Below, one piece after another: positions 1-6,239 of a DNA stretch of 19,126 bases. The notes under the pieces were generated by a model. It saw only the letters and a list, made by a program, of their open reading frames with translations. It was not told the DNA's origin and did no database searches. The DNA comes from Bacteroides sp. CAG:545 (GTDB taxonomy: Bacteria; Bacteroidota; Bacteroidia; Bacteroidales; UBA932), in assembly GCA_000432515.1 (NCBI GenBank), contig HF996046.1, forward strand, positions 1 to 19,126. Direction: 5' to 3'. Position 1 is the first letter of the stretch. Each line of letters begins with the position of its first letter. A program made the translations under genes and the position numbers.

Positions 1-2
1 TG

Positions 3-547
3 AAGTTCGTCTTCATCGAGGTCGAGAAGTTCAGCAAGGGAGTGGATGAATTGACTACTGATTTCGACAAATGGCTCTACATCCTGAAGAACCTGTCGAA
101 ACTCCTGGAAAGACCGGCAGCGCTGCGGGACAGGATCTTCAGCCGCCTCTTCGACGTAGCCGAGTACGCCAGCCTTGACAAGATGAATTGACCACCGATT
201 TCGACAAGTGGCTCTACATCCTGAAGAACCTGTCGAAACTCCTGGAAAGACCGGCAGCGCTGCGGGACAGGATCTTCAGCCGCCTCTTCGACGTCGCCGA
301 GTACGCCAGCCTTGACAATATTGACAAACAAAATTACGTAAAGGCCATGACAACAGCACGTGACACCCACAATCAGATTGAATATGCCAAGGAGACCGGA
401 CTTGAAGAAGGACTCGCGAAAGGGCGTGAGGAACGTAATCTGGAGGTAGCGATTAACCTGCTTCAGTTGGGGACGCCATGTGAGATCGTGGCGAAGGCGA
501 CCGGATTGTCCGTGGAGGAGGTTACTAAGCTTAAGGAAAGCCTCTGA
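3..547 (+). pseudogene. Rpn-family PD-(D/E)XK nuclease/putative transposase, broken by a tandem duplication (5' end outside window)
   Basis: The frame entering from the left reads KFVFIEVEKFSKGVDEL and then a Lys/Leu-rich stretch, typical of the middle of the PDDEXK_2 (PF12784-like) transposase/recombination-promoting nuclease family. It stops at 189-191. A second frame (188-547) repeats the same segment from TTDFDKWLYIL and continues to the family's usual C-terminus: a charged coil (LEEGLAKGREE), then INLLQLGTPCEIVAKATGLS and a short helix-turn-helix-like end. The two frames are offset because positions 45-181 and 182-318 are a 137-bp tandem duplication, and 137 is not a multiple of three. 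Deleting one copy would restore a single frame. No start codon of its own is seen for the second half (TTG at 188 lies inside the repeat). Family members are thought to be mobile nucleases; this copy should be inactive unless the duplication reverts. Family assignment is recalled, not searched. Confidence 0.8.
45..318 (+). repeat. 137-bp tandem duplication inside the nuclease gene
   Basis: Copy 1 spans 45-181 and copy 2 spans 182-318. By eye they differ at four bases only, all third codon positions and all silent (ACT/ACC twice, AAA/AAG, GTA/GTC). A 13-bp piece of the unit, GAGTACGCCAGCC (162-174 and 299-311), occurs a third time at 546-558, overlapping the stop codon of the second frame. Confidence 0.9.
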
Positions 548-570
548 GTACGCCAGCCGGTGGCCACACG

Positions 571-590
571 ACCAGAATATACCAGAATAT
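571..590 (+). repeat. 10-bp direct tandem repeat before the SUI1 gene
   Basis: ACCAGAATAT occurs twice back to back and ends 12 bases before the start codon at 603, so it occupies the ribosome-landing region. There is no Shine-Dalgarno sequence, which is normal for this phylum. It may be replication slippage; a regulatory role cannot be judged. Confidence 0.75.
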
Positions 591-602
591 AGAAGACAAA
601 AG

Positions 603-947
603 ATGGCAGAGAACGATTGGAAACAGCGATTGGGCGTGGTTTATTCCACGAATCCTGATTTTAAATATGAGCAGGAAAGCATAACGGAGGACGAGACATT
701 GGCTCCGGAGAAGCAGAAACTGACGGTAAGCATCGACAGAAGATGCAGGGCCGGCAAGCAGGTGACATTGGTAAGCGGCTTTGTAGGCAGCGAGTCCGAC
801 CTCAAGGAACTAGGAAAAACGCTGAAAGTCAAGTGCGGAGTGGGCGGCACGGCTAAAGACGGGGAAATCACGATTCAAGGGGATCTCCGGGACAAGGTCA
901 CTGCGCTGCTTTGCGCCATGGGATATCGCGCCAAGCGCGGAAACTAA
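603..947 (+). CDS. SUI1/eIF1-like translation factor (YciH family)
   Basis: A 114-residue protein beginning MAENDWKQRL. The C-terminal half (residues 38-110) is a SUI1 domain: a strand (LTVSIDRRCRAGKQVTLVSG), a helix (DLKELGKTLK) and the signature CGVGGTAKDGEITIQGD, which in eIF1 and bacterial YciH forms the ribosome-facing loop and sheet. Bacterial YciH-type proteins are thought to affect fidelity of start-site selection at the 30S P site. The frame is open upstream to 480, but that part overlaps the end of the nuclease remnant and is not SUI1-like, so ATG 603 was chosen; 114 residues is the usual length in this phylum. It stands alone, 195 bp before the DUF4271 gene, and its own promoter was not recognised. 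Confidence 0.88.
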   Translation: MAENDWKQRLGVVYSTNPDFKYEQESITEDETLAPEKQKLTVSIDRRCRAGKQVTLVSGFVGSESDLKELGKTLKVKCGVGGTAKDGEITIQGDLRDKVTALLCAMGYRAKRGN

Positions 948-1005
948 CTGAGGCGGGAAGCACGACTCCGAAGACGAACACTGTTTTCAGCCAAGCGCGG
1001 AAACT
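930..1005 (+). repeat. 16-bp direct repeat copying the end of the SUI1 gene
   Basis: GCCAAGCGCGGAAACT at 930-945 (last codons of the SUI1 gene) recurs exactly at 990-1005, 60 bp downstream. It looks like a partial duplication scar of the gene's 3' end; the bases between the copies show no further similarity to each other. Confidence 0.75.
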
Positions 1006-1142
1006 GACAGGGTCAGACGCGGAGCGCTAACAATGAGAGAAACAAGAGAAGAAGCTCTATGAGGAAACGCGGGAGTATGACACACGAAAAAAGCCTTACA
1101 AATCCGCGAAAGCTGAACCGTTCCCAGCAAGCTAAATGACAA
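1006..1142 (+). other. Spacer with a start-less charged open stretch
   Basis: The spacer before the DUF4271 gene has no recognisable promoter box. Frame 1037-1135 is open for 32 codons and reads EKQEKKLYEETREYDTRKKP and on to a TAA. The composition looks protein-like (charged helix), but there is no start codon and a stop lies directly upstream. It may be a remnant of a lost gene; nothing ties it to a family. Confidence 0.3.
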
Positions 1143-1904
1143 ATGCCGACTATATCATCAGAAATAACATCTGTGGACACATTGCAGATCAGGCCTGTCT
1201 CTGAAGCATTCGCTCAGGGACAGCTGTTCATGCACACGACTACAGAGCAGAGCATCCCGACGACAGACCTTTGGGGCACCTCACCACTGAACTGGGCACT
1301 CATGGCCATCTGCATTGTCCTACTGTTAATCAGCATGAGGCGATTCATTTCAGTACTGCCGTACATATGGAGCACACTTTTCAGATGGAGAGAAATAGTG
1401 TCGATCGAAGGGAACATGCGACTGAGCAGGGAACGGGACTCTGTGGCATTGGCATCGATATTCATCTGCAGCCTCTGCATCTCCAGACTCGGACTGTTCC
1501 ACAACAAGTTCCTTTCGGCGCTGTCCCCCGGTCTCCAGACATTGGCCATCATCGGGATCCTGTGCGCATACCTGCTTGTAAGATGGATAGCGGGGGCCGT
1601 AACCCCTACCGGCAAAATCAGATTCGAGACAGCCAAGATTTCCGGACATGGCGGGGCGAACTTCTTCATCCTGGAAACATTCTTCCTCGCCATAGGCATC
1701 ACAATCATCGCAATATCAGGCAGTTGCCTTCCCCACATAAAAACGGCGGCCTATATCTTCACAGGCCTGCTTTTTACTGTCAATCTCATACGCAGATATC
1801 AGATTATCACTCAAGATTGCGGATTTTTCACAGCAATTTCGTACCTTTGCAGCGTCGAAATATTACCGGCAGTGCTGCTGGTGATTTCGCTGGTATATTT
1901 GTAG
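1143..1904 (+). CDS. DUF4271 multi-pass membrane protein
   Basis: A 253-residue protein with a soluble N-terminal stretch of about 45 residues, then about six hydrophobic segments (roughly residues 49-66, 102-118, 131-151, 174-194, 200-216, 228-252). A conserved-looking cytoplasmic motif is ITPTGKIRFE-like (VTPTGKIRF, residues 153-161). This pattern, and the position directly before uroporphyrinogen-III synthase, rnpA and yidD, match the Bacteroidota-specific family DUF4271, whose function is not known to me. ATG 1143 is the first ATG of the frame after an upstream stop, 12 bp before the next gene's start region. It is probably co-transcribed with the three following genes, which also appear to have an internal promoter near its 3' end. 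Confidence 0.8.
   Translation: MPTISSEITSVDTLQIRPVSEAFAQGQLFMHTTTEQSIPTTDLWGTSPLNWALMAICIVLLLISMRRFISVLPYIWSTLFRWREIVSIEGNMRLSRERDSVALASIFICSLCISRLGLFHNKFLSALSPGLQTLAIIGILCAYLLVRWIAGAVTPTGKIRFETAKISGHGGANFFILETFFLAIGITIIAISGSCLPHIKTAAYIFTGLLFTVNLIRRYQIITQDCGFFTAISYLCSVEILPAVLLVISLVYL
1817..1849 (+). promoter_or_regulatory. Candidate Bacteroidota promoter inside the DUF4271 gene
   Basis: TACCTTTG at 1842-1849 (followed by CA) is a perfect TAnnTTTG -7 box. TTG at 1817-1819 lies 22 bp upstream, close to the 19-21 bp spacing of Bacteroides -33/-7 promoters. Transcription would start near 1856, about 60 bases before hemD, giving hemD–rnpA–yidD their own transcript. The box is within coding sequence, so chance is possible. 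Confidence 0.45.
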
Positions 1905-1916
1905 GATAGGATTGGT

Positions 1917-2660
1917 ATGGCAACAAAGAAGATTTTGATCTCGCAGGAGACGCCTATGAATGTCGCTCCTTACGAGACTCTCAAAGAAAAATTCGGTGTT
2001 CAGATAGATTTTATGCCGTTTTTTCTGATTGAACCGCTTACATCACGAGAATTCAGAGGTCAGCGACTTAACATTTTGGATTACACTGCGATTGTTTTTT
2101 CCGCTCGACATACTATCGACGCATTCTTCAAGCTTTGCGAAGAACTCAGAGTGAAAGTACCGGAGACAATGAAGTACTTCTGCACCACCGAAGCAGTCGC
2201 AATGTACCTTCAGAAACACATTGTATTCCGCAAACGCAAGATTTTCTACGGAAACGGCACCCCGGCATCAGTCATTGAGCAGATCGGTACGAAACACAAG
2301 GATGAGAAATTCCTCATAACCACTTCAGACACAAGCAGCAATGATGCGCTGCGCAGACTGTTCGAGGAGCACAAGCTGGACTTCAACACAGCAGTTTTCG
2401 TCAAATCAGTGCCGCAGGACCTGAAAGGTGTGGACCTGAAGTCCTATGATATGATAGTGGTTTACAATCCGGCAGACTTGAAATCACTGTTCGAGAACTA
2501 CCCGGACTACAAGCCGGAAAACACCAAATTCGTAACCTTCGGCAAACTGATTGTCAAGGCCATGGAGGAGGCCGGACTGCCGATTGAGATAAAGGCGCCA
2601 ACGTCTGAAGCACCGTCTGTGGCACGCGCACTGGAGCTTTATCTCGAGAAGAATCACTGA
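1917..2660 (+). CDS. hemD: Uroporphyrinogen-III synthase (HemD family)
   Basis: A 247-residue cytoplasmic protein of two alternating alpha/beta halves, the fold of uroporphyrinogen-III synthase, which cyclises hydroxymethylbilane with D-ring inversion in heme and corrin synthesis. Recognisable family segments of the Bacteroidota form are LNILDYTAIVFSARHTIDAF (residues 51-70), the ELRVKVPETMKYFC stretch, FRKRKIFYGNG, and near the end VTFGKLIVKAMEEAGL followed by EAPSVARAL, which corresponds to the C-terminal substrate-cleft loop. HemD sequences diverge strongly, so assignment rests on whole-protein similarity from memory plus the phylum-typical position before rnpA. It starts 12 bp after DUF4271 and ends 4 bp before rnpA, so translational linkage is likely. 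Confidence 0.78.
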   Translation: MATKKILISQETPMNVAPYETLKEKFGVQIDFMPFFLIEPLTSREFRGQRLNILDYTAIVFSARHTIDAFFKLCEELRVKVPETMKYFCTTEAVAMYLQKHIVFRKRKIFYGNGTPASVIEQIGTKHKDEKFLITTSDTSSNDALRRLFEEHKLDFNTAVFVKSVPQDLKGVDLKSYDMIVVYNPADLKSLFENYPDYKPENTKFVTFGKLIVKAMEEAGLPIEIKAPTSEAPSVARALELYLEKNH

Positions 2661-2664
2661 ATTT

Positions 2665-3282
2665 ATGGACAATGACTTCCGGAAAACATTGAAAAAGAAG
2701 GAGAGGCTGTCAGTCGGGACAGACCTTTCAAGGCTTTTCGCGTCCGGACGTTATGGCATCACTGATGGATTCAGATACTGCTACCGCATAGGCAACGAAT
2801 TGCCTTTCAACAGGATAGTCGTATCTGTCCCTAAAAAATGCTTCCGCCGCGCCGTCAAGCGCAACCTCCTGAAACGCCGCATCCGCGAAGCCTACCGGCT
2901 GAACAAGAATCTTCTTCCTGTCAATGCAGAGAAAGGCGGCACAGACATACTTTTCATCTACAGTTCCAAGGACATTCTCGACTTCAACGCTGTAGTTCTC
3001 TCCGTCAGAAACATTCTTGAGGGTCTCGCGGCAAAAGTTACTGCAATGGATGCTACTCCTAAATATTCTCCAGGAGAAGCCATACAAGAGGCACCGGATG
3101 CAGCACAGAAAGAGACACTGGATGCGGCGCAGAAGGATGCACCGGAGGCAGTACAGAAAGATATACCGGAAGAAATGCAGAAAGAGACGGCGCTGCAACT
3201 GAAAGAAGTTCCTGAAACAACTCGGAAAGAGACTCAGCAAGAGAAACCGGAAGAAACCCCTGAGAGCGATGAACAGCATTGA
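2665..3282 (+). CDS. rnpA: Ribonuclease P protein component with a repetitive acidic C-terminal tail
   Basis: A 205-residue protein; the RnpA fold occupies residues 1-122. It shows the N-terminal KKERLSVGTDLSRLFASG, the central strand FNRIVVSVPKKCFRRAV, and the RNR helix KRNLLKRRIREAYR (residues 65-78) that contacts RNase P RNA. The protein helps the RNA subunit trim 5' leaders from pre-tRNAs. Family members are usually about 110-140 residues. Here residues 141-205 form an extra tail of imperfect 9-11-residue units, (D/E)AxQK(D/E)xP(E), rich in Glu, Gln and Lys with no hydrophobic core, so probably disordered. The last 14 bases overlap the start of yidD. The start at 2665 gives the standard N-terminus. 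Confidence 0.93.
   Translation: MDNDFRKTLKKKERLSVGTDLSRLFASGRYGITDGFRYCYRIGNELPFNRIVVSVPKKCFRRAVKRNLLKRRIREAYRLNKNLLPVNAEKGGTDILFIYSSKDILDFNAVVLSVRNILEGLAAKVTAMDATPKYSPGEAIQEAPDAAQKETLDAAQKDAPEAVQKDIPEEMQKETALQLKEVPETTRKETQQEKPEETPESDEQH
3085..3190 (+). repeat. Degenerate tandem repeats encoding the RnpA tail
   Basis: Units centred on GCAGCACAGAAAGA recur about every 30-33 bases (near 3100, 3128, 3151 and 3175), each encoding an Ala-rich or Glu-rich AxQK(D/E) step. The units differ at several bases, so the expansion is not recent. Confidence 0.55.
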
Positions 3283-3535
3283 CACGAAACCGAAGAACAG
3301 ATTTGTTGAGACACTGAAGAAGGTTTCGATCTTCCCGTTCATTGTCCTCATCAAATTTTACCGGACCTGCATATCGCCTTATACGCCGCCGGCTTGCAGG
3401 TTCACGCCGACGTGTTCAGAATATGCACTTCAGGCTTTCCGCAAATGGGGACCGTTCAAGGGGCTCTACCTCACTGTGCGACGCATACTCAGATGCCATC
3501 CGTGGGGCGGCTCAGGATACGACCCGGTTCCGTAA
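3269..3535 (+). CDS. yidD: Membrane protein insertion efficiency factor YidD
   Basis: An 88-residue protein with the full YidD pattern: an amphipathic N-terminal helix (FPFIVLIKFYRTCISP, residues 22-37), then CRFTPTCSEYALQAF with Cys43 and Cys49, the GPFKGLYLTVRRILRCHPWG stretch with Cys76, and the terminal GSGYDPVP. YidD associates with the inner face of the cytoplasmic membrane and assists YidC-dependent insertion. ATG 3269 lies inside the end of rnpA (14-base overlap), pointing to translational coupling. In many bacteria rnpA and yidD adjoin yidC; here yidC is absent from the window, as usual for this phylum. Confidence 0.95.
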   Translation: MNSIDTKPKNRFVETLKKVSIFPFIVLIKFYRTCISPYTPPACRFTPTCSEYALQAFRKWGPFKGLYLTVRRILRCHPWGGSGYDPVP

Positions 3536-3550
3536 TCGGAAAATTATGTG

Positions 3551-3558
3551 TATCTTTG
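3551..3558 (+). promoter_or_regulatory. Candidate -7 box for the FAD oxidoreductase gene
   Basis: TATCTTTG (followed by CG) is a perfect TAnnTTTG box between yidD and the next gene. Transcription would start near 3565, leaving an A/T-rich leader of about 15 bases. No clear TTG -33 element is seen at the expected distance. Confidence 0.55.
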
Positions 3559-3579
3559 CGTAATACACATATAATAACG

Positions 3580-5460
3580 ATGCGCATCTTTAGAAAAACC
3601 ATCATTGCGGCAGCACTTCTTGCGACAAGCATCACAGGAATGACCGCACAGAACACAAGAAAAGAAGCAGACGGACTTCTCACGGAAAAGAATTCACAGA
3701 CCATCTACAACAAGGAACTCAAGGCTGACGTCGTCGTGGCCGGAGGCGGAATCGCAGGCGTTTGCGCTGCAGTTTCCGCAGCAAGACACGGCAGCACGGT
3801 CATCCTGGTTCAGGACCGCCCGGTACTTGGAGGCAATGCATCCAGCGAAATCCGCATGGGCATCGTCGGAGCAAAAGGCGACCAAAACGCCGAAGCAGGA
3901 CTCCTGGAAGAAATCCAGCTGAGGAACTTCCGACACAATCCGCTTATGAGATACACCCTCTGGGACGACGCCTTCTATTCTACAGTAATCTGCGAGAAAA
4001 ACATCACGCTTCTCCTTAACACATCAGTGGAAGACGTAGTCATGGACGGAGACAGAATCGCCGCAGTAAAAGCATGGAACACAAATGCTTACACCAAATA
4101 TCTCATAAAAGGCACCGTATTCCTCGACTGCACCGGCGACGGCATTCTCAGACTCTCAGGCGCCAAATACCGCCACGGAAGAGAGTTTGCAGATGAGTTC
4201 AATGAGTCATTTGTAGGAGAAAACGGAGGCGATTCCAAGACAATGGGCAATTCCATCCTGCTCCAGCTCAGAAAGACAGATGAGGACCATCCGTTCACAG
4301 CTCCAGACTGGGCATACCATTTTACCGATGACGACTTCAACTATGACAAGCCGAAATCCACGATTCCCGGCGTCAAGTTCAACTACAAGAAGCCTTTCCC
4401 TAAGGACAACAACTACTGGTGGATAGAATACGGCGGCACGATCAACACCATCAAGGACGCCAACGACATCCAGTTCGAACTCAAACGTATTGCCTATGGC
4501 GTATGGGAATATATGAAGAACCATCCTGACGGCAGATGCAAGAACTACGACCTCGACTGGATAGGCTCACTTCCTGGCAAGCGTGAATCCACACGTTATG
4601 TAGGCCCGCACATCCTTACCCAGAACGACGTCATGTCAGGAGGACACTTCGAAGACGTCATCGCCTACGGCGGCTGGACACTGGACAACCACAACCCTGA
4701 GGCATTCCACAGCAAGGGCAAAATGTCCGTCGAATATACGACTCCTACACGCTTCGGAATACCTTTCGACTGCCTGTATTCTGTCAATGTTCCAAACCTC
4801 ATGTTTGCCGGAAGGGACATCTCCGCCACACACATGGGACTGTCATCGACACGAGTGATGGCCACTTGCGCATTGCTCGGACAGGCTGCAGGAACAGGAG
4901 CCGCGCTGGCAATAAAATACGACACAACACCGGCTGGCGTGCGCAAAGACCACATTGCCGAACTTCAGGATATGCTGGAGGACGACGACAGCATGCTCCC
5001 ATACAGATGGAGAAAGCCATCAGCATTGACAATGAGTTCCACCACCTCCGAGGAGAACATGATTCTCCGCAACGGCATTGACCGCCAATGGGATGGCGCC
5101 GACAATGGCGTCTGGGTGGCTCCTGGCGAAGAAAGCATCGTCTATACATGGAAGAAGCCTGTCACTCTGACAGGTGCCAGGATCATCTTCGATTCCGAGT
5201 TCAAATACAGAAGCAAGAGAATGAGAAAATTCGAGGCGACTACCGAGAGGGTGGAAATGCCGAAGATGATGGCCAAGGATTTCAGGGTCGAGGCTCAGGT
5301 CAAAGGTCAATGGAAGACCGTCTATGAGGGTAAGGGCAATTATCTGAGGCTCCGCAAAGTCGAATTCGCAGCACCTGTAAAGGCCAATGCATTGAGACTT
5401 GTGGTGGATTCTACCTGGGGCGCAGAAAAAGCTCACGTTTTCGCATTCGACGCATTGTAG
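3580..5460 (+). CDS. Secreted FAD-dependent oxidoreductase (FAD_oxidored, xanthan-lyase-like annotation group)
   Basis: A 626-residue protein. Residues 1-23 form a Sec-type signal peptide (RIFRKTIIAAALLATSITG, then MTAQ), so it acts outside the cytoplasm. A Rossmann dinucleotide-binding motif VVVAGGGIAGVCAA follows (G55, G57, G60), then the family hallmark LGGNASSEIRMG (83-94), DCTGDG near 183, and a second FAD-contact stretch FAGRDISATHMG with STRVMATCALLGQAAG near 408-435. This pattern fits the PF12831 family of flavin oxidoreductases, often linked to carbohydrate use in Bacteroidota; the substrate is unknown. Residues about 500-626 look like a beta-rich galactose-binding/discoidin-type domain. 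The frame is open upstream to 3394, but that part overlaps yidD; ATG 3580 gives the signal peptide and sits just after a promoter box. Confidence 0.85.
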   Translation: MRIFRKTIIAAALLATSITGMTAQNTRKEADGLLTEKNSQTIYNKELKADVVVAGGGIAGVCAAVSAARHGSTVILVQDRPVLGGNASSEIRMGIVGAKGDQNAEAGLLEEIQLRNFRHNPLMRYTLWDDAFYSTVICEKNITLLLNTSVEDVVMDGDRIAAVKAWNTNAYTKYLIKGTVFLDCTGDGILRLSGAKYRHGREFADEFNESFVGENGGDSKTMGNSILLQLRKTDEDHPFTAPDWAYHFTDDDFNYDKPKSTIPGVKFNYKKPFPKDNNYWWIEYGGTINTIKDANDIQFELKRIAYGVWEYMKNHPDGRCKNYDLDWIGSLPGKRESTRYVGPHILTQNDVMSGGHFEDVIAYGGWTLDNHNPEAFHSKGKMSVEYTTPTRFGIPFDCLYSVNVPNLMFAGRDISATHMGLSSTRVMATCALLGQAAGTGAALAIKYDTTPAGVRKDHIAELQDMLEDDDSMLPYRWRKPSALTMSSTTSEENMILRNGIDRQWDGADNGVWVAPGEESIVYTWKKPVTLTGARIIFDSEFKYRSKRMRKFEATTERVEMPKMMAKDFRVEAQVKGQWKTVYEGKGNYLRLRKVEFAAPVKANALRLVVDSTWGAEKAHVFAFDAL

Positions 5461-5484
5461 AACGCCAAGCGGATACAAACAATA

Positions 5485-5518
5485 AGAGGCTGACCCAAAA
5501 GGGTTGGTCTCTTTTTTT
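5485..5518 (+). terminator. Rho-independent terminator after the FAD oxidoreductase gene
   Basis: AGAGGCTGACCC (5485-5496), loop AAAA, then GGGTTGGTCTCT (5501-5512) form a 12-bp stem with three G-U pairs, followed at once by a run of T to 5518. It lies 25 bp after the stop codon. Confidence 0.85.
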
Positions 5519-5525
5519 ATATAGG

Positions 5526-5750
5526 GTGTCGTATGAATACGCCAAGGAGACCGGCCTTGAAGAAGGACTCGCGAAAGGACGTGAGGAAGGACGCGAAGAA
5601 GGTCGTGAAGAAGGACTCGAGGAAGGTAGAGCAGATGCAAAACAACAAATCGCGATCAACCTGCTTCAGTTGGGGACGCCATGCGAAATTGTGGCGAAGG
5701 CTACCGGACTATTTTTGGAGGAAGTTATTAAATTAAAAGAAAATAGCTGA
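5526..5750 (+). pseudogene. C-terminal remnant of an Rpn-family nuclease/transposase
   Basis: The frame reads YEYAKETGLEEGLAKGREEG and, after a charged coil, INLLQLGTPCEIVAKATGLF and KENS-stop. It is the same C-terminus as the broken gene at the left edge (379-547), with nearly identical DNA in the first 50 bases and in the INLLQLGTPCEIVAKATG part. The nuclease domain is missing: similarity begins at about 5531, only 13 bp after the terminator's T-run. There is no plausible start (GTG 5526 only), so it is a decayed fragment and not a functional gene. The coil is longer than in the left copy because of 12-bp DNA repeats. A small expressed coiled-coil protein cannot be excluded. Confidence 0.7.
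5563..5634 (+). repeat. 12-bp tandem repeats encoding EGREEGREEG coil
   Basis: About six imperfect copies of a 12-base unit of the type GGACGTGAGGAA follow each other, coding for (E/K)G(R/L)(E/A). The left-edge paralog has only about two units, so the number varies between copies, as expected from slippage. Confidence 0.8.
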
Positions 5751-5807
5751 ACTCGCATTTCCTCTATGAACAATATTGTCGAGTTTATTGAGAGGCGGAA
5801 AAACGAA

Positions 5808-5841
5808 AGTAGGAAGAAAATGCTTCATTTTTCTTCCTACT
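5808..5841. terminator. Perfect 13-bp hairpin between two gene remnants
   Basis: AGTAGGAAGAAAA (5808-5820) and TTTTCTTCCTACT (5829-5841) pair perfectly around an 8-base loop. It lies 6 bp past the stop of the antisense glycosidase remnant, and on that strand it is followed by a T-rich stretch, so it is probably that gene's old terminator. Confidence 0.55.
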
Positions 5842-5846
5842 CAGAT

Positions 5847-6145
5847 TTAGGATCTGATGTCCTTTGTTTGTTTTACGATAATTTCCTTCACTTCAATTTC
5901 CCCATTCTTAACCTCAATGAATGGTTTTCCATTTTTTAACCTACAGTTGCGTATCCGCTTGCGGTAGAAAGGAAAGAACGGAAATTTTTGCCTGCCTTGG
6001 ATTCAATGTGCATAGTCTTGGTTACAGCATCGTATCTTACACCTGTAAGAGCCTGAATCAAACTGTAACTTGCCAGAGCTCGAGCATACCATGAACCACA
6101 TTCGTATTGGTTGAAAGGATTCCTCTTTATTAAAAATATCACCAT
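5847..6145 (-). pseudogene. C-terminal remnant of a GH116/DUF608-like glycoside hydrolase, frameshifted
   Basis: Read on the minus strand from about 6130, the protein is RNPFNQYECGSWYARALASY, then LIQALTGVRYD and a beta-rich end. The RNPF(N/D)xxECGxxYARAxASY pattern resembles the last (alpha/alpha)6-barrel helices of GH116 (GBA2-like, DUF608) glycosidases. The frame stops at 5936-5938 after SGYATVG, but one extra base in the A6/T6 run there would give VGLKNGKPFIEVKNGEIEVK and a clean end KDIRS-stop at 5847. So a single-base loss split it. Nothing like the family is seen upstream of about 6130, meaning most of the gene is gone. Intact members hydrolyse beta-glycosides. Family call is from memory and moderate in certainty. 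Confidence 0.6.
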
Positions 6146-6177
6146 AAGTTGGTATTTCTAAAGTCTGTGAATATGGT

Positions 6178-6185
6178 TACATTTG
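6178..6185 (+). promoter_or_regulatory. Candidate -7 box for the metal ATPase gene
   Basis: TACATTTG fits TAnnTTTG and lies about 55 bases before ATG 6240. The nearest TTG (6149-6151) is 26 bp upstream, longer than the usual 19-21 bp, so only the -7 element is well supported. No metal-regulator operator was recognised in the leader. Confidence 0.4.
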
Positions 6186-6239
6186 TGGTTGTCGGATAAA
6201 CCGAACTGACAAATGACGTTATAGAACAGAATTCAGAAG

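Noticed and set aside
480..602. Longer start for the SUI1 protein at ATG 480
   Set aside because: The extra 41 residues overlap the end of the nuclease remnant in another frame, are Arg-rich and are not SUI1-like; ATG 603 gives the standard length.
1271..1909. 212-codon plus-strand frame overlapping the DUF4271 gene
   Set aside because: It is rich in His, Gln, Pro and Arg, with no hydrophobic segments or family pattern; the overlapping frame has clear membrane helices and the expected neighbours.
2728..3354. 208-codon antisense frame over rnpA
   Set aside because: Its Phe/Leu/Cys/Arg-rich low complexity is the complement of the RnpA tail repeats, and it has no family resemblance.
3394..3579. 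Longer start for the FAD oxidoreductase at ATG 3394
   Set aside because: This part overlaps yidD out of frame and would bury the clear signal peptide that begins at 3580; a promoter box also lies at 3551.
5563..5634. Short regular repeats considered as a CRISPR array
   Set aside because: They are contiguous 12-bp units without spacers and encode a charged coil in frame.
6186..6239. Upstream continuation of the antisense glycosidase remnant
   Set aside because: Each minus-strand frame is interrupted, and no stretch resembles the family beyond about 6130.
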